Source of the DNA: Dolomedes plantarius
Lineage: Eukaryota > Arthropoda > Arachnida > Araneae > Dolomedidae
DNA: 64,000 nt
Reading direction: 5' to 3'
Assembly: GCA_907164885.2 (NCBI GenBank)
Contig: OU015492.1
Location: 205,278,009-205,342,008, forward strand
The translations under genes and the position numbers were made by a program. Shown piece by piece: positions 10,620 through 23,418 of the stretch. Below the pieces are notes generated by a model that did no database searches, was not told the DNA's origin, and saw nothing but the letters and a program-made list of their open reading frames with translations. Each line of letters begins with the position of its first letter. Position 1 is the stretch's first letter.

Positions 10620-11396
10620 TGGTCACTTTTACGTACCTTTAAAAGTATCATTTTTAGACCTATGCTGGATTGTATGTACTACTCATGATTTTTGCTTGAT
10701 TTACATGAAATTTTTTGAGTAACTGCCTATAATACTGTTTATTTTATCTGCAATATTTCAAGGTAATTAATAAAAAATATAAATGATTTTTTATGCATAA
10801 AAAGTGAATATTTTTTATGCATAAAATGTGAATATTTTTTTAAAATCGAGCATTTTGCAGTCAACTACTGTGCGCATTCTATCAAAATAAATTATTAAGT
10901 TACATTAATAATTGCTTACTATATGTGATTACAACACTTTAGACAACAAAATCCACCAAAATTTTTTAACCTTAATATATTTTAATTTTTTTAAAGAATT
11001 TTTTTATAAGCTTTTACTCAGTCATTTTTAAAATTTCTAATTAAAAATAGCACGTACTAAAATGTTTTAATATATTTTAGAATAATGTTGCTGGATATTG
11101 TTGCCTGAAGTATTGTAATCACATATAGTAAAAAATTATTAATGTACCTTAATTTATTTTGACAGAATGCGGACAGTAGTTGACTGCAAAATGCTCGATT
11201 TTAAAAAAAAATTATTCACTTTTTATGCATAAAAAGTCATTTTTATTAATTACCTTGAAAAATTGCATCTATAATAAGCAATATTATAGGCAGTTACTCA
11301 AAAGATTTCATGTAAATCAAGCAAAAATCATGAGTAGTACATACAATCGAACATAGGTCTAAAAATGATACTTTTAAAGGTACGTAAAAGTGACCA
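10620..11396. mobile_element. 777-bp fold-back (long-TIR) DNA element
   Basis: The left end begins TGGTCACTTTTACGTACCTT and the right end is its reverse complement, AAGGTACGTAAAAGTGACCA. Complementarity continues inward through CATGATTTTTGC, AATCGAGCATTTTGCAGTCA and ATATGTGATTACAA, with scattered mismatches and small indels, leaving a loop near 11005. The whole element is therefore one imperfect hairpin of about 390-bp arms. No transposase is encoded and I could not settle the target duplication, so the superfamily is open. Confidence 0.88.
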
Positions 11397-12075
11397 AACT
11401 AAACAAAATTAGAAGCCTTTAGTGTTTTGGCAATCATTTGAATTCTCTAACTTGGACTTTAGATCATTTATAATTACGGGCCATTATATTATCCCACTGA
11501 ACAAACAAGGATTCGGTTTTAGTAAAGTGAGTGGCCTAGAATTCGAACGTTACTTCTAAGTAAATACGAATAAACTCAAAATTGATAATACACTCAACCT
11601 ATACGAGTTACCAGAAGTTAATGCGTAAGAGTATGGCATGTATAATTGAGCGTAAAGAAAAATAATTTTGAAAAGTTTCTAATTATTCAAGCTGGATTAT
11701 TAATTAAGAAAGATAATTAGCCGACACGTTTCCAACAGCGAATGTAGAGTCGCCGAGATTTATATATGAAAGTATTCATGGTGGAATTTTCAGAAATTTT
11801 TACGGAATTGAAAAACAAAAATAATTATGGGAAAAAAGACTGCTTAGAAAGTAAAGAGAGTTGTTGTTTTCAAATTTTAAATCAAATAGAATTATGAACT
11901 AAGGTCAAATATCAATAACTGCATTGAAAAATTTAGCCAACTGTTAAAAAACTTTGTTAGGGAGATTTATTGTTGTATATTTAGTTGTTTATACTGCATC
12001 TGCTCCAGAACTAAAGACCTATACAAAGCTATATGCTTCACATCACAAAATATAGAAAGCCGCAGCTGAAGGTAT
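11397..12075. other. Unassigned DNA
   Basis: AT-rich, without supported features. Confidence 0.5.
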
Positions 12076-12732
12076 TGTTACGAATTCCCAGTTCGAGTTC
12101 GGCGATTGAATGGACTTTGAATGAGACAGAATAAAAACAAAGATTCATTTACAGGAAGTCGAAATACTACAGCTTATAGATCGTCAGAAACAGACTACAG
12201 TGCTTCTAACACAATCTCTAGATCACAAAAGTACGGAAAAACCCAACACCAAAGACGCGGCACCGAGTCGCACTTATCGCTGCATAAATCTCAGCAATAC
12301 TCTGAAGAAAATCTCACAGCTAACAGCGGCACTTTTGAGAAGCTCCAAGCACAATTGAAAACTGAAATCTGAACTCTGAACTCTGAATCGAGGCTGTATT
12401 TATAGCTTATCGACAGTCTGGGGATTTCTACAATGTTCCAGAAAATACCAGGCTTGGAAAAGGCGCCAAGCTCGACGCCAAACCCCCAAATTTGGTGATA
12501 ACTTACCAAACTTGGTGCCAAAGAATTAGTCGCCAAAACGTCGCCAACAAGCTAATATCTCGCCAATTTGGCGAGATACCATAGAAACCCTATGTTAAAT
12601 GATTGTACGGCAGAAATGTGGCTACTACGACTATTTGCATTGAACAAACGATAATAATGCATTATTTCACAAGCAGAATAACAATTTTAATGGTAATTTA
12701 AGCTAACGACATTAATTAAAAAATTCGTAACA
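12076..12732 (-). mobile_element. Solo LTR with 4-bp target-site duplication
   Basis: A 657-bp unit begins TGTTACGAATT and ends AATTCGTAACA, a perfect 11-bp terminal inverted repeat of the TG...CA form. GTAT occurs immediately before (12072-12075) and after (12733-12736), a 4-bp duplication typical of Ty3/Gypsy elements. Read on the minus strand, a TATAAATAC box lies at about 12390-12400 and the R/U5 part follows. No internal region remains, so it probably arose by LTR-LTR recombination. The interior contains ATCTCGCCAATTTGGCGAG-type palindromes and repeated TTGGCG motifs in U3. Confidence 0.92.
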
Positions 12733-13929
12733 GTATGCTCAATCAACTCTAAATTTAAAGCCTTCTAATAATATTGTTACCAGAATATTTAAGGTTCCCT
12801 GCGAAGGATTTTATCAGATGTGACTGCCTCGAGAGACTTTTTAGTTCTCCAAGCGCAAAATGGGTTAAAATTTTCATGAACATTGGATTACAATTTAGCA
12901 AATGAAGGATTATTCCTTTATATTCTTCAGAAATAATAAAATATTTTCTGTGATAAATAAATCCATGTAATATTATCTATACTGTTCATGAAAATATGTG
13001 GTATAACTACTCGTAATATAAGAAATACTCGGGTCACTTTTCACTCTGGAATACGAACGTTTATGATGAAAATATCCACAGTTAAAACAAACTAACATTC
13101 AAATAAAAAGTTTTAGGAATTTTTACCTATCCCGCATAAACTTTGTTCTCCAACAAAAGCAATGAAACAAAAATAAGACAAAATATTTTCTTAACAGAAT
13201 GAAATAAAAAAATATCAATTCAAAAGAAAACGCGTATGAAAATAAAATATAAGAGCATTAAACTGCCTTTGTGTAGTATATTCTACTAAACAGCAGTTTT
13301 AGAGTCACTGGGATATATATGAAGATATTCACGAAGGAAATGCCGGAAATTTCGTGGAATTGGAAAGAAAAAGAAACTGAAAAAAGAAAACAGATACACC
13401 GAAATATCTCTAGAATAAATAGAAACTTCCGACAAAGTGCCACAAAAGAATCTAATATATGGACGTTATAGAAGTCTACTTTCTTTTCACACCATGGCAT
13501 TCTTTCAATTTTTATTGATTATGCCCTCTCTTCTTTTACAAAACAGACAGATGTTCAAAATAAAATCCAACAATGTTCTTGTGAGGGGGAAAAAACAAAC
13601 AAATGTGCTAAAATGCTTTTGCTGTTTCATGACGTGTTTACATGTCTGCAGACAAACGGAAATGTAGACACTATTCTTCTAATTTCAATTATAGTTTCAA
13701 CCTCCCCATTCAACGGATATAACAGATATATAGGAAACTCGAAGAAAACTGCAGTACTCTCCACTAAATAAGAAGACAACGAATTATCATGCGCAGGTGA
13801 TAATTCGTTCAGATTTTTAAAGCTTAAAGACATAACTTGAGAAGGAGGTCTTTTGCCCATTTTAACAGTTTAAAATTTCTTAAATATAAATCAACTTATA
13901 CATAGTATTTTAAGTTAAATTGAAGAGCT
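12733..13929. other. Unassigned DNA
   Basis: Short open frames occur on both strands but none shows a recognisable domain or splice structure. Confidence 0.45.
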
Positions 13930-14052
<123 letters not shown>

Positions 14053-14053
14053 A

Positions 14054-15245
14054 AGTGCCACTGAATTAGGGATACCTACCTAGTAACGAGTTGGGCCTCC
14101 TCTGGCCTTGATAACGGCTGCCACACGACGAGGCATAGATTCAACAAGTTTCTGGAAACGTTCCACGGGAATGGCTTGCCAAATATTGGCTAAAGCTGTC
14201 CATAATTCAGTAAGGTTCATTGGTGCTGTGTGATGGCCTTTCACGCCTTGTTCCAAAACATCCCAAAGATGCTCAACATGATTTAAGTCTGGGCTTCTAG
14301 GTGGCCAGTTCATGACAGAGAAGTCAGAAGAATGCTCATCCAACCAGCCAGTAGCCAACCGGGATTTGTGAGAGGTACAGTTGTCTTGCTGGAAAACTCC
14401 ATTATGGTGCGGATAACAGAACAGCATAAACGGATGGAGGTGATCACCCAGCAACTCTACGTACCGAATTGCATTAAGGGAGGTTGGTACACGCACCAAA
14501 GATCCCAAACTGTGCCACGAAAAAACACCCCAGATCATGATTGAGCCACCATGCCCTTGTACATTTCCAGCCAGGGCTTCATGAGCCTGACGCCATATTC
14601 TCAGCCTCCCGTCGGCGTTAAGTAGTCGGAATCGAGACTCATCAGTCCATGCTACTCGTTTCCAGTCCTCTACACTCCAGTCTCTGTGCTCTCTTGCCCA
14701 GGCAAGACGTGCAGCCTGATGGCGAGTATAGAGCAATGGTACTCTCGTAGGTCGACCGCTCCCGAAACCCATACGGTGAAGCGAGTGTTGCACAGTCCGT
14801 TTACTGACTGCACGACTGGCACCGTCATTAAACTGGGTGGTAATTTGAGCTAATGTTTAGCTTCGCTGGCTACGTACTATACGCCTGAGCCGTCTCTCAC
14901 CACGCACTGTCAAGGCTAATTGTCCTTTGCAGTTTGCCCGATCGCTAGTTTTTTTCCACCATCCATGTATTCTTGGTATACTCTTGACACTATCGACCTT
15001 GAAAATCCTAGCTGTCTGACGATTTCGGAAATTGAATGGCCCATGCGTCGCACACCTACGATTTGTCCGCGATCGAAGGCGTCTAAATCAGGCAGTTTAC
15101 CCATACTGGCAATTCCAACAACTAATTCAGAACAACCACAGTGTGCGCTATATATGCGGTTACCACAGCGCCCTCACTTGCGCATACATGATGCGCAGCG
15201 CTACACAGTTTGCATAGGCTTTGCTATCCCTAATTCAGTGGCACT
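14054..15245 (-). mobile_element. Tc1-like DNA transposon inserted in a TA tract
   Basis: Terminal inverted repeats of at least 21 bp contain GTGCCACTGAATTAGGGAT (14055-14073 and its complement near the right end). The 1.2-kb length is normal for Tc1-like elements. It sits inside a (TA)n tract, consistent with the TA target of the superfamily. The transposase is on the minus strand and inactivated. Confidence 0.9.
14080..15104 (-). pseudogene. Tc1-like transposase (frameshifted)
   Basis: Transposase of the IS630/Tc1/mariner superfamily, which cuts and pastes at TA. The N-terminal 62 residues (15104-14916) form the helix-turn-helix, ending in a frame change around TAKDN; the sense continues in another frame, is broken by a TAA at 14857-14859, and resumes as a long open stretch from 14793 to the end. 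The DDE catalytic domain is present: WTDESRF, FQQDNCTSHKS and SPDLNHVEHLW. I count 36 residues between the second Asp and the Glu, two more than in the common DD34E type, and the usual Pro of SPDLNP is His. With one frameshift and one stop it cannot make a full protein. The C-terminus ends IKARGGPTRY, typical of the family. Confidence 0.92.
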
Positions 15246-15695
15246 TCAGTGTATATATATGTGTATGTATGTATGTCACGATTTAAAATTTTAACACAAT
15301 TGAGAATAAATAGTTAACGGAAAATTAAATAGACGGCAGCACCAATCAAACCACCTTCTATGTTCAAGGTAACAGATATAAGTAGATCACGCGATGTTTT
15401 TATATAATAGTCATCTTCACGCTACGGAGATTTGAAAAGTAAACCACGGGGCTCGGTATTGCGCTTTACTGAATGGACGTGTGTGTTGGGGGAAGAGAAG
15501 TTGAGCAAAATGGCGAAATGACGATTGAGCCTTGGTCCAAGTTAAAGTTTAAATAATAAAGTATTTGGTTATAACTTAAGTGACTTCACTCCCGGCCACC
15601 ACACCAGACTGTATCAACATGGACTAAACTTATATGGACAATCAGGACGGTGTTAGACTTGTAATAGATATGTGCACACATACATGCACACACAT

Positions 15696-16972
15696 GAGGG
15701 TCATTTGCTAAGTCTATGCAAAATCCGACAAATGATGCCACTGCTATGAAATTGTTGGCGTCCTCCTATTCAGCGGAATTAAAAAACCTACATATCAAAT
15801 TGTAAAAAGATTCGATGCATAATCTGTGATTGAGCGCCTTTTCAGTCGGTCAACTCTTGTTACTGCTCACAGAAAGGAGAAAAACGAGTCCCATATCTCG
15901 TAAAAACATTACTTTTAAAGAGGCGGAACGGCGGCAGAAGCTTAACCCAGGATTGAACAATATTATGGGAAACCTTCACATTCGCCTAGAATGATTTACA
16001 AGGGGTTTGTTGATTTTATTGTCGACCGAATGAGCACAAGCGACGCTTAACGTACTAGTCGTACTGCTGAGATAACTATGTCATAAATTAATGAAAACAA
16101 TCCTTGACATGTTGATGATAGATAGAAGATTAAAAGTGCGTGAAATTTTTAAGGCTGTTTGTATCTCATTAAAAGTGTGTACATAATATTTTTCATTAAT
16201 ATTTGGAAATGCAAAAGCTGTTGGTAAAGTGGGTGCCCCGTTAGCTAACAAGTATTTATCAAAAACGCGAACAAGAGAAAACGCCGAAGCACAATTTGTG
16301 GCTGTTTAAAAGAATCCAGATGAGATTTTCATCGTTTTGTAACACTTTATGGAACATGAATTTATGACTTACAGAACTGGTAGAACAGTCAAAACAGTGG
16401 ATTGATGCAGATGAACCCGCACGACAGAAAGCAAACTCGGTTCCATCAGCAGGAAAAGGTTATGACCACTGTTTTCTGGGACGCCCATGGTATAATATTT
16501 ATAACTACCCGGGAAATGCCAAAACTGTCCCTGGAGAGTACTATGTATTTATAATGGATCGTTTAAATAGAGAAATTAAGATAGAAAGGCGCCATTTAGA
16601 ATAATTTTTTTATCATAACAATGCTCCTGCTCACTGATAGGCGATTGCGGCGACAAAACTGTTAGAATTGAGCTACGGAATTGTTCCCCACACACCGTAT
16701 TCTGAAGATTTACCCCCCTCAGACAACTACTTGTCCCCAAATTTGAAAAAATTTCTCGCACTGTAGAAACGTTCAACAAATTACGAAGTGATTAGAGATA
16801 GAAACGCTTATTTTGCAGAGATGTACAAATCTTATTTTAAAGAGAAAATAAAATTTAAAATGATTGATCAAATGTATCGACTTTAAAGAAGATCATGTAC
16901 AAAAATAAATAAAACCTTTTTTAAAAGAATACCATTTTCATTAATTTTAATGGATTTATCAAAATACCGTCG
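15696..16972 (+). mobile_element. Degenerate mariner element
   Basis: The left end GAGGGTCATTTGCTAAGTC and the right end, read in complement as GGTATTTTGATAAATCC, are diverged inverted repeats. The length, near 1.28 kb, is canonical for mariner. The right end abuts a TA tract. Confidence 0.75.
15950..16890 (+). pseudogene. mariner transposase pseudogene
   Basis: Mariner-type transposase. Recognisable in order are DRRLKVREIFKAVCIS-like bases near 16120 (helix-turn-helix), QWIDADEPARQKANSVPSAG near 16400, PGEYYVFIMDRLNREIK near 16540, HNNAPAH at about 16615 (normally HDNAPAH, so the second catalytic Asp is changed to Asn), AATKLLELSYGIVPHTPYS, then DLPPSDNYLSPNLKKFL in place of LAPSDYFLFPNLKK, and NAYFAEMYKSYFKEKI. 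Numerous stops and frame changes show it is long dead. No intact open frame exceeds a few dozen codons. Confidence 0.9.
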
Positions 16973-16981
16973 TATATATAT

Positions 16982-17044
<63 letters not shown>
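16973..17044. repeat. (TA)n microsatellite
   Basis: About 70 bp of TA repeat at the mariner right end. Confidence 0.95.
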
Positions 17045-17046
<2 letters not shown>

Positions 17047-18829
17047 GGGATGATTGGGGTTGTTAATTATGATACCCAATGATATGATTTACATATGTAG
17101 AATTAAGTATTGCGTTGTGTTTTTTGAAGAATGACAGATTATCCGATTGATATAATAACGGATACATTTATTAATGCATTATGTTATCACAACTAATCTC
17201 TTCATTTACAGTTTCATTCAATATCATTATAACCCTTTTTATTTTACTTCCTACAATACAATTATCGCTAGTAATTTCTTATCAATTATTATACATTTAC
17301 TACAATATTTTCTCATTTAATGGATGTTATAATAACAACTCATAATAACATCATATTTCAACGTTATCTCAATTTCTAATAGAAAGATCTATAGTATATA
17401 CATTCGGAATATGTAGTGTATGAATGAGAAATCGCGATGGCACACGTTTAAAACAAGTTATCAATACGGAGCACAAACGACACATACCTCCATTGATGAA
17501 CTCTCATGAAGTCAATTAAATGCGCTGGCACTGTCTGAGAATAGGTCTTTCAATTCGCCCTCCTTTGATAAACTCGTCTGCAGTCCATTAAATGCGCTCG
17601 CGTCGTCTTGGGACCCTCCTTTCAAACCCGTTCTATGGTTGCGGCACTCTTTCAGGGTCCGTAACTTCAGCTTGTAGCGTACGGTAGGTCATACTGCGCA
17701 GGCAATTCGATTCTCGGGATGTGACACTCTGCTTCCACGTGGTCGGCCGGCTCTATTCTTTCATATAATCTGGTTAATCTCGATGTTAGTCACTGCCTAG
17801 TATTTACGCTTTGGGACACCGGTGCAAATAAAGCGTCAAGCTATATTAATTTATCATACGCTGGCTAAGTTTCAATTCGAGCTTTCTCATTCTAAATTAA
17901 TTCATCGGCTCATGCTTTTAACTACGGTCTAGGTGTTAGTCCTTGCTGCTCCTCGGTCGTAATAACTTTTTAGGATCCCCGCATCATCAAATCTGTCCCT
18001 TCCTTAATTTTCTTATTGGTTAGATATATTTTATTCCTATTCTATTGGGGTACTCATTTCTTTCCAGAATCTTCTTTTTCACCGCCTTCTCGTAGGTGGG
18101 GCCACTCGCCTCCCATCATCATTATTCCCACGGCCATATTCCCATCTTCTCGAATATCATCTGTTTCCGATTTTCACCATTTAGCCCACACCATCACTAT
18201 TCAATGCATTTCCTCGTTAGTGTGCTTTCCCCTCTTCCTATATCTTTCACATCTGCATCTGGTCTAAGCATACCCCACGTAAATTTCCTTTGGCGGTTTC
18301 TTTTTCATCCTTAATGGCACTTAAACATCCTGTTTCTTTTCTAAACTATGTCCACGTCCCTCGCTTATTTATCACTCGTCACTGCTTCTCTTAACTCGAT
18401 CATTTCTTAATTGATTCCATCATCCGTGCCGAATGTTGCGGCGCTTTTGAACCGAAACATTTCGTCCCCTTCTTTGAAAAAAAATCTTCTTAACGCCACT
18501 GATTATTCGTCTTCCTTGTCGGTATTTACTCTCTTCGCCCCTTTTGATATGTCTTTGTGCTCCCTATGACCCTTATCTCGCTTTTGTCTCATTCATACGT
18601 TACCATACCTTTTTAACCTCGATGTCGTTGTAGGAACCTATTTGTTCATATCTTTTATACTATTCATATAAGACATATTCACTACATTAATAAACAACAA
18701 AATTTTGTACCTTTCTACGATCTATTTATGTTACATCAACTTATCTTATTCTTTCACCTAATTATACACATATATTCATAATCCATGTACGTAAAACACG
18801 TAGGTCAATCTTTTATTCAAAGGGAATAA
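17045..18829. other. Unassigned DNA with a 76-bp imperfect duplication and a pyrimidine-rich part
   Basis: Two imperfect units around ATTAAATGCGCT(G/C)GC and CGCCCTCCTTTGATAAACTC lie at about 17492-17567 and 17568-17640. From about 18010 to 18600 the plus strand is strongly C+T-rich. No domain or gene is recognised. Confidence 0.45.
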
Positions 18830-19622
18830 TCTATATATATAAAACAGTTCCGTAACTGACTCATTCATTCATTCATTCATTCATTCACTGACTGACTGAC
18901 ATACAACGCACAGACCAAACCGCTGGACCTAAAGGGCTGAAATTTTGCATGGCGATTCTTCTTATAGTGTAGGGGTGCACTAAGAGAGATTTTGAAAAAT
19001 TCTTAGATTTTTTTAAATTAAATTTTTAAGCTGTTTTTTTTACTTTTTTTAAGTTTGCATTTAAAATAATAATTTGAGGGTTATAAAATTTATATCACGA
19101 GAAAGATCATAAAAATTCCTTTAAAATGAAATCTTTTTCGAATCTTTACCTTCATTTCCTGATTTTTGGTGAATTTTTAAAGATTAATTTTTAGAATTTA
19201 ATTTATTAAATGCTGATCACGTGACTTCTTTTTCTGGTACTTTAAATAAATTTATCGTCACGTGCATAAAAACTAAATAGACAAAAAATAATTTTTTTTT
19301 TCTTGCTAATGCGGCAGACGATTGGACATTATCCAAAAAAATATTAAAATACAGTAAAAGAAATGTTCTAGAAACTGTACTATATTAACTGTACTATATT
19401 CTTTAGTATTCTTTATATTAGATTTAATTTGAATATCTTCTTCTACATTATTTTGTCTATAAAAATATCCCTTACGATTGTTTTATAAATATATATATAT
19501 TTTACATCAATTATATACATTGATCGTCGTATTTATTATATATATATTGGCATTAATTGCATACATTCACCGATGTTTTTACTTTGAATGTACTCCGTAG
19601 CGAAGTGCGGGTTTTCAGCTAG
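18830..19622 (+). mobile_element. Non-autonomous Helitron, family I (copy B)
   Basis: Starts TCTATATATATAAAACAG after an A and ends GGGTTTTCAGCTAG before a T. At about 793 bp it is a long variant: it shares with the copy at 40404-41207 an extra block (TAGAAACTGTACTATATTAA and flanks) missing from copies A, F and G. Confidence 0.88.
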
Positions 19623-20680
19623 TCTTATATATAATACTTGACCTACAGTATTCAGGAACAAGAATCTTATTAATAAATAATCGATGTGGGATTTTTTAAA
19701 ATCAGAAATACATTTTTATTATACTTATGGTACTTTTCTTCTGTCTGTTTCTACAATAAAAAAAAATATTTTTTTACTACTCATTTTACATTGAAAGTAA
19801 TGAATTAGTAATAAAGAAGTAGCTACGTTTTATGAAGTAATAATTAAGATTAAAGTTTAAGTTTGAAGCCCCAAAAAATTAAATATAAATAATTTTGTCA
19901 TTTTTTAAGTAACAGCTTAAATGTCATTAAGTAATGATTAAGTTTAAAAAAGTAGCAAGTTTAAGAATAATTTAGCAATAATTTAGTGATTTTATATATA
20001 AAGTAATAAATTTTAGTGGCAATTGAATGTTCAAAGAAATTTGAATGTTCAGAGAAATTGAATGTTGTAAGAATTTCGACCTCCTCACTTAATGAACTTG
20101 TCGGCACGTTAGCATACAATAAATGCATTTTCTTAAATTTTTCACTAATAACTTAAAAAAAAAGGTTTGCCACCTTCTTTCTAAATGCATATACTAAACA
20201 ACTGAATATACATTGACAAATTTGGCTTTACGGTTGATTGCATCCCTATAATATCATTATAATTTCATAAATTACCTCCAATGAAAAAACACGGATAAAT
20301 AATGATAATTTCCGTATTAATTCCCATTAGGTTACAGTAAATCGTAAGACATCAGCGAAAAGAAAAATAAAACCGTTCTACGTAGGCAGCAGCAGTTTCC
20401 TAATTTAATATCACATGATTTGTTCTCCAGTTTAAAGGAAATTAAATACTCCCTTTCTTGTCATTATTTACGAGGGAGGATTAGCGAAAGCGAACAAGGA
20501 TTAAGGAGTGTGATTCAGTTGTGTCTAGAGTGTCTAGAATTGGAAGTTTTAACGATTTAAGATTAGGAGTGATTTGTTCCTTCCATTTGTATAAGCATTC
20601 ATAAAATTAGTAGATGTATTCATACTGTGTGCGAGTTGCTTCTCGTAAGTATATTCATATTTCTTTCTTTTATAATATAA
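19623..20680. other. Unassigned AT-rich DNA
   Basis: Nothing supportable was seen. Confidence 0.5.
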
Positions 20681-21222
20681 CTAGAAGATAGCCCGTCATT
20701 TTGACGTCATAATACTAATAATGACGTCATAATGGAAAAAGTATATGAAAGTTAAAAAATATCCCGAATTATCTAACAATATTGCATTTAATCCACACCT
20801 TGTAAAAGCAAACCCTTTGATTATTTTTTATTTATTTAATTTTTCATGCGATTGGAGTAGTACACTGCCATCCAGTTTTTTACAGCTCACTACGCGATAT
20901 GAATACTTGAGCTACTTGATTCATTCACATTCAAGTTTGTTTACTTTCAGAATTCATCGCAAAAGTAAACAGATTTTTAAAAACTGTTAAATATACAGCT
21001 AAAAACATCCAATTTGTTTTTGTTCTGAATGTTTTATAGAAAAATAGGCTGAATAAACGTGATTTGATGGAGAAGATACTACTTTTTAGGTAAGAAAAAA
21101 TTCTGATCCACATCTGAAATAGAAATTAAGCCTAACCGGCGGTTTGTTTACTGAGGGCTTCAATTGAAAGATGAGTACAGCCCGGAAGTGTCATACAGAG
21201 ACAACGGCTATTATATATAGGA
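20681..21222 (-). mobile_element. Non-autonomous Helitron, family II (copy 2)
   Basis: On the minus strand it begins TCCTATATATAATAGCC after A and ends with hairpin CGTCAAAATGACG, then GGCTATCTTCTAG and T. It is inverted relative to 5677-6222. The flanks and terminal motifs fit Helitrons, and the hairpin stem is perfect. Confidence 0.75.
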
Positions 21223-22266
21223 TAAATCCTAAATGACATTCTTTCCTCATAATTGAAACTGAAGAGCTGGATATTGTAATGCAAACAATAAAACGAGAAC
21301 AAGCACTAATAAAAATAAAATTCCTCCAGTCAAAGGTTAATTTTAGGCCGACAGTAATAAACACAAACATCTTCCTTGTAAGAAATTATATCTGGATATA
21401 TTCCAAAAGATAGCAATAACTTCGCTGCATTTATCGCCAACGTCGAAAGACGTACCCACTTTTATAGTAAATCCCTTTTCTGTAATGATTTCAACATCAT
21501 CCTGCATATGAACTTCTTTGTAATAATAGTCGTCTTTAAGTGTGATTTTGGCGAATTTTGAAAACCTCACCAAACCTCGAATTTTGAAAACTTCACCAAA
21601 CCGAACCAAGGGGTACCCACTTCTTTACTTTAACCATTGAAACACTTTCTACATTTCAACCATAAATTTTGTACCGAATATAAGAATTAGTTGTCGTTGG
21701 TTGTTGTATTCATAAATGTTTGGAAATATTGGGCCATCATGATGAAAAACCTAAGTAAAGACTGCTCACATATGAAGCAGTTCATCTACACTGCTTCATA
21801 TGTGATCTACTTCATATACACACTACTACACTGCTGCATATGTGTGCAGTTAATCTACACTTGGGGGTGACGATTGGTTAGGATTTGAGACTGATGACTT
21901 AACTTTCAATTATTGTAAACAGTTTTTGATACTATTGTTAGAGTAATTAAGGTTTCTTATGGAAAAAATATGTGTTTAAAAATTGCATTTATGAATTGTT
22001 ACACGCTCGACGCAACAATGATATAAACAACGTTAGAAATTTTCGTTTCTTTTGTTGCTGATCGCACACAATGATTGTATAAATTTTAAACAATATTTCC
22101 CCTATGTTTACATGAAATACTGTCATCTTAAGATGATTATTAATATACAATGGATAGAAAAATGAATATTTCAATACACTGATCACAGAGCTATTTTAAA
22201 TATCATACTTCTAGTTAGGAATTTTACGTTATTTTTGGCCAGATCTTTAATTTTCATTGGGATGAA
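21223..22266. other. Region upstream of the host gene
   Basis: No promoter motif is certain. A small nested palindromic patch around CTGCTTCATATGTGATCTAC lies at about 21775-21860. An in-frame TAG at 22216 closes the reading frame upstream of the first ATG of the gene; a TTTGGCCAG at 22234-22242 could be a splice acceptor of an internal exon if the gene starts further upstream. Confidence 0.4.
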
Positions 22267-23217
22267 ATGTATATGAAAGCTAGGAATGATAAAAGAAAAT
22301 TTAAGTTTCTACGAAACTATAAAAACAGATTGAAAAAAGAGTATATAGAAGTGTTTACAAATAAACTCATCAATATACATGTTAAAGTTTCAACTCAGAG
22401 GCCATCTGTTGGTATGAAAACAAGAAGTTTATCTGACGAAGCCAAACGCTTAAATTCTAATTCTCTGTCTTCGGAAATCCATTCCACCAATACATTAACT
22501 TCAATCGTTGTTTTTATTCTGCCGGTTGTACTTTTGAGTTTAAGCATATTACTCGCTTTGCGGTGTGTCCGGAAGAGGAAATTCGAGAGACGGCCGAAAC
22601 TCGTACCTGAAATTATCCCACTTTTGCCTAGATATTTGGATTCATCTTACAATTGCTTTGCTGACGATGTAAAAATCAATTTCAAGCCTGATAAGACTGA
22701 GAGCGAAATGTTTTCGTTTCCTCCGATAGACAGTGACAATGGAGATGTCAGTGCAGGATGTCTGTCGAATTCTTCTGAAAGGTCAAGTGGATTTGAATAC
22801 ATTTATTTACCTGATTCAACAGGGTATTCTATTGATTCGTTTGAAGATCTAGAGGAAAATGCTTCAGTTTCTCTTGCTGACTTGTTTGGTGGAAATAATG
22901 AAGTGAAATGTGTCCGATCACTTCCTTTACTGCACTCTGACATAAAGAGGAAATTTGAGGGGTTGGATTGTTCATCATTTTTTGAGAGTCCGCCAACTGC
23001 TTTTTCAACTTTGACTAAACTATCGGACACACCTGAAGACGAAAGTCTTTTGGATGTTATTAAGAGAGTACGAAGTTTAAGAAGTCCATGTGACTTTTCA
23101 GATGGATTTAACTGCAGTTCGAGCAAAGAAGCTCCTCCAACATTTGTTGGCGGTATTATTGAACAAGGTAAGGAAAAAAATGAATTCTGGATCGCCGTAA
23201 AATTTTTCTTAAATTTA

Positions 23218-23267
<50 letters not shown>

Positions 23268-23357
23268 ATATATATATGTATGTATATATATATATATATA
23301 TGTGTATATATGTATATATATACATACATACACACACACACACACACATACACACAT

Positions 23358-23418
<61 letters not shown>

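Noticed and set aside
18016..18314. Plus-strand open frames of 83 and 72 codons
   Set aside because: They follow from a pyrimidine-rich strand and overlap in two frames; no motif.
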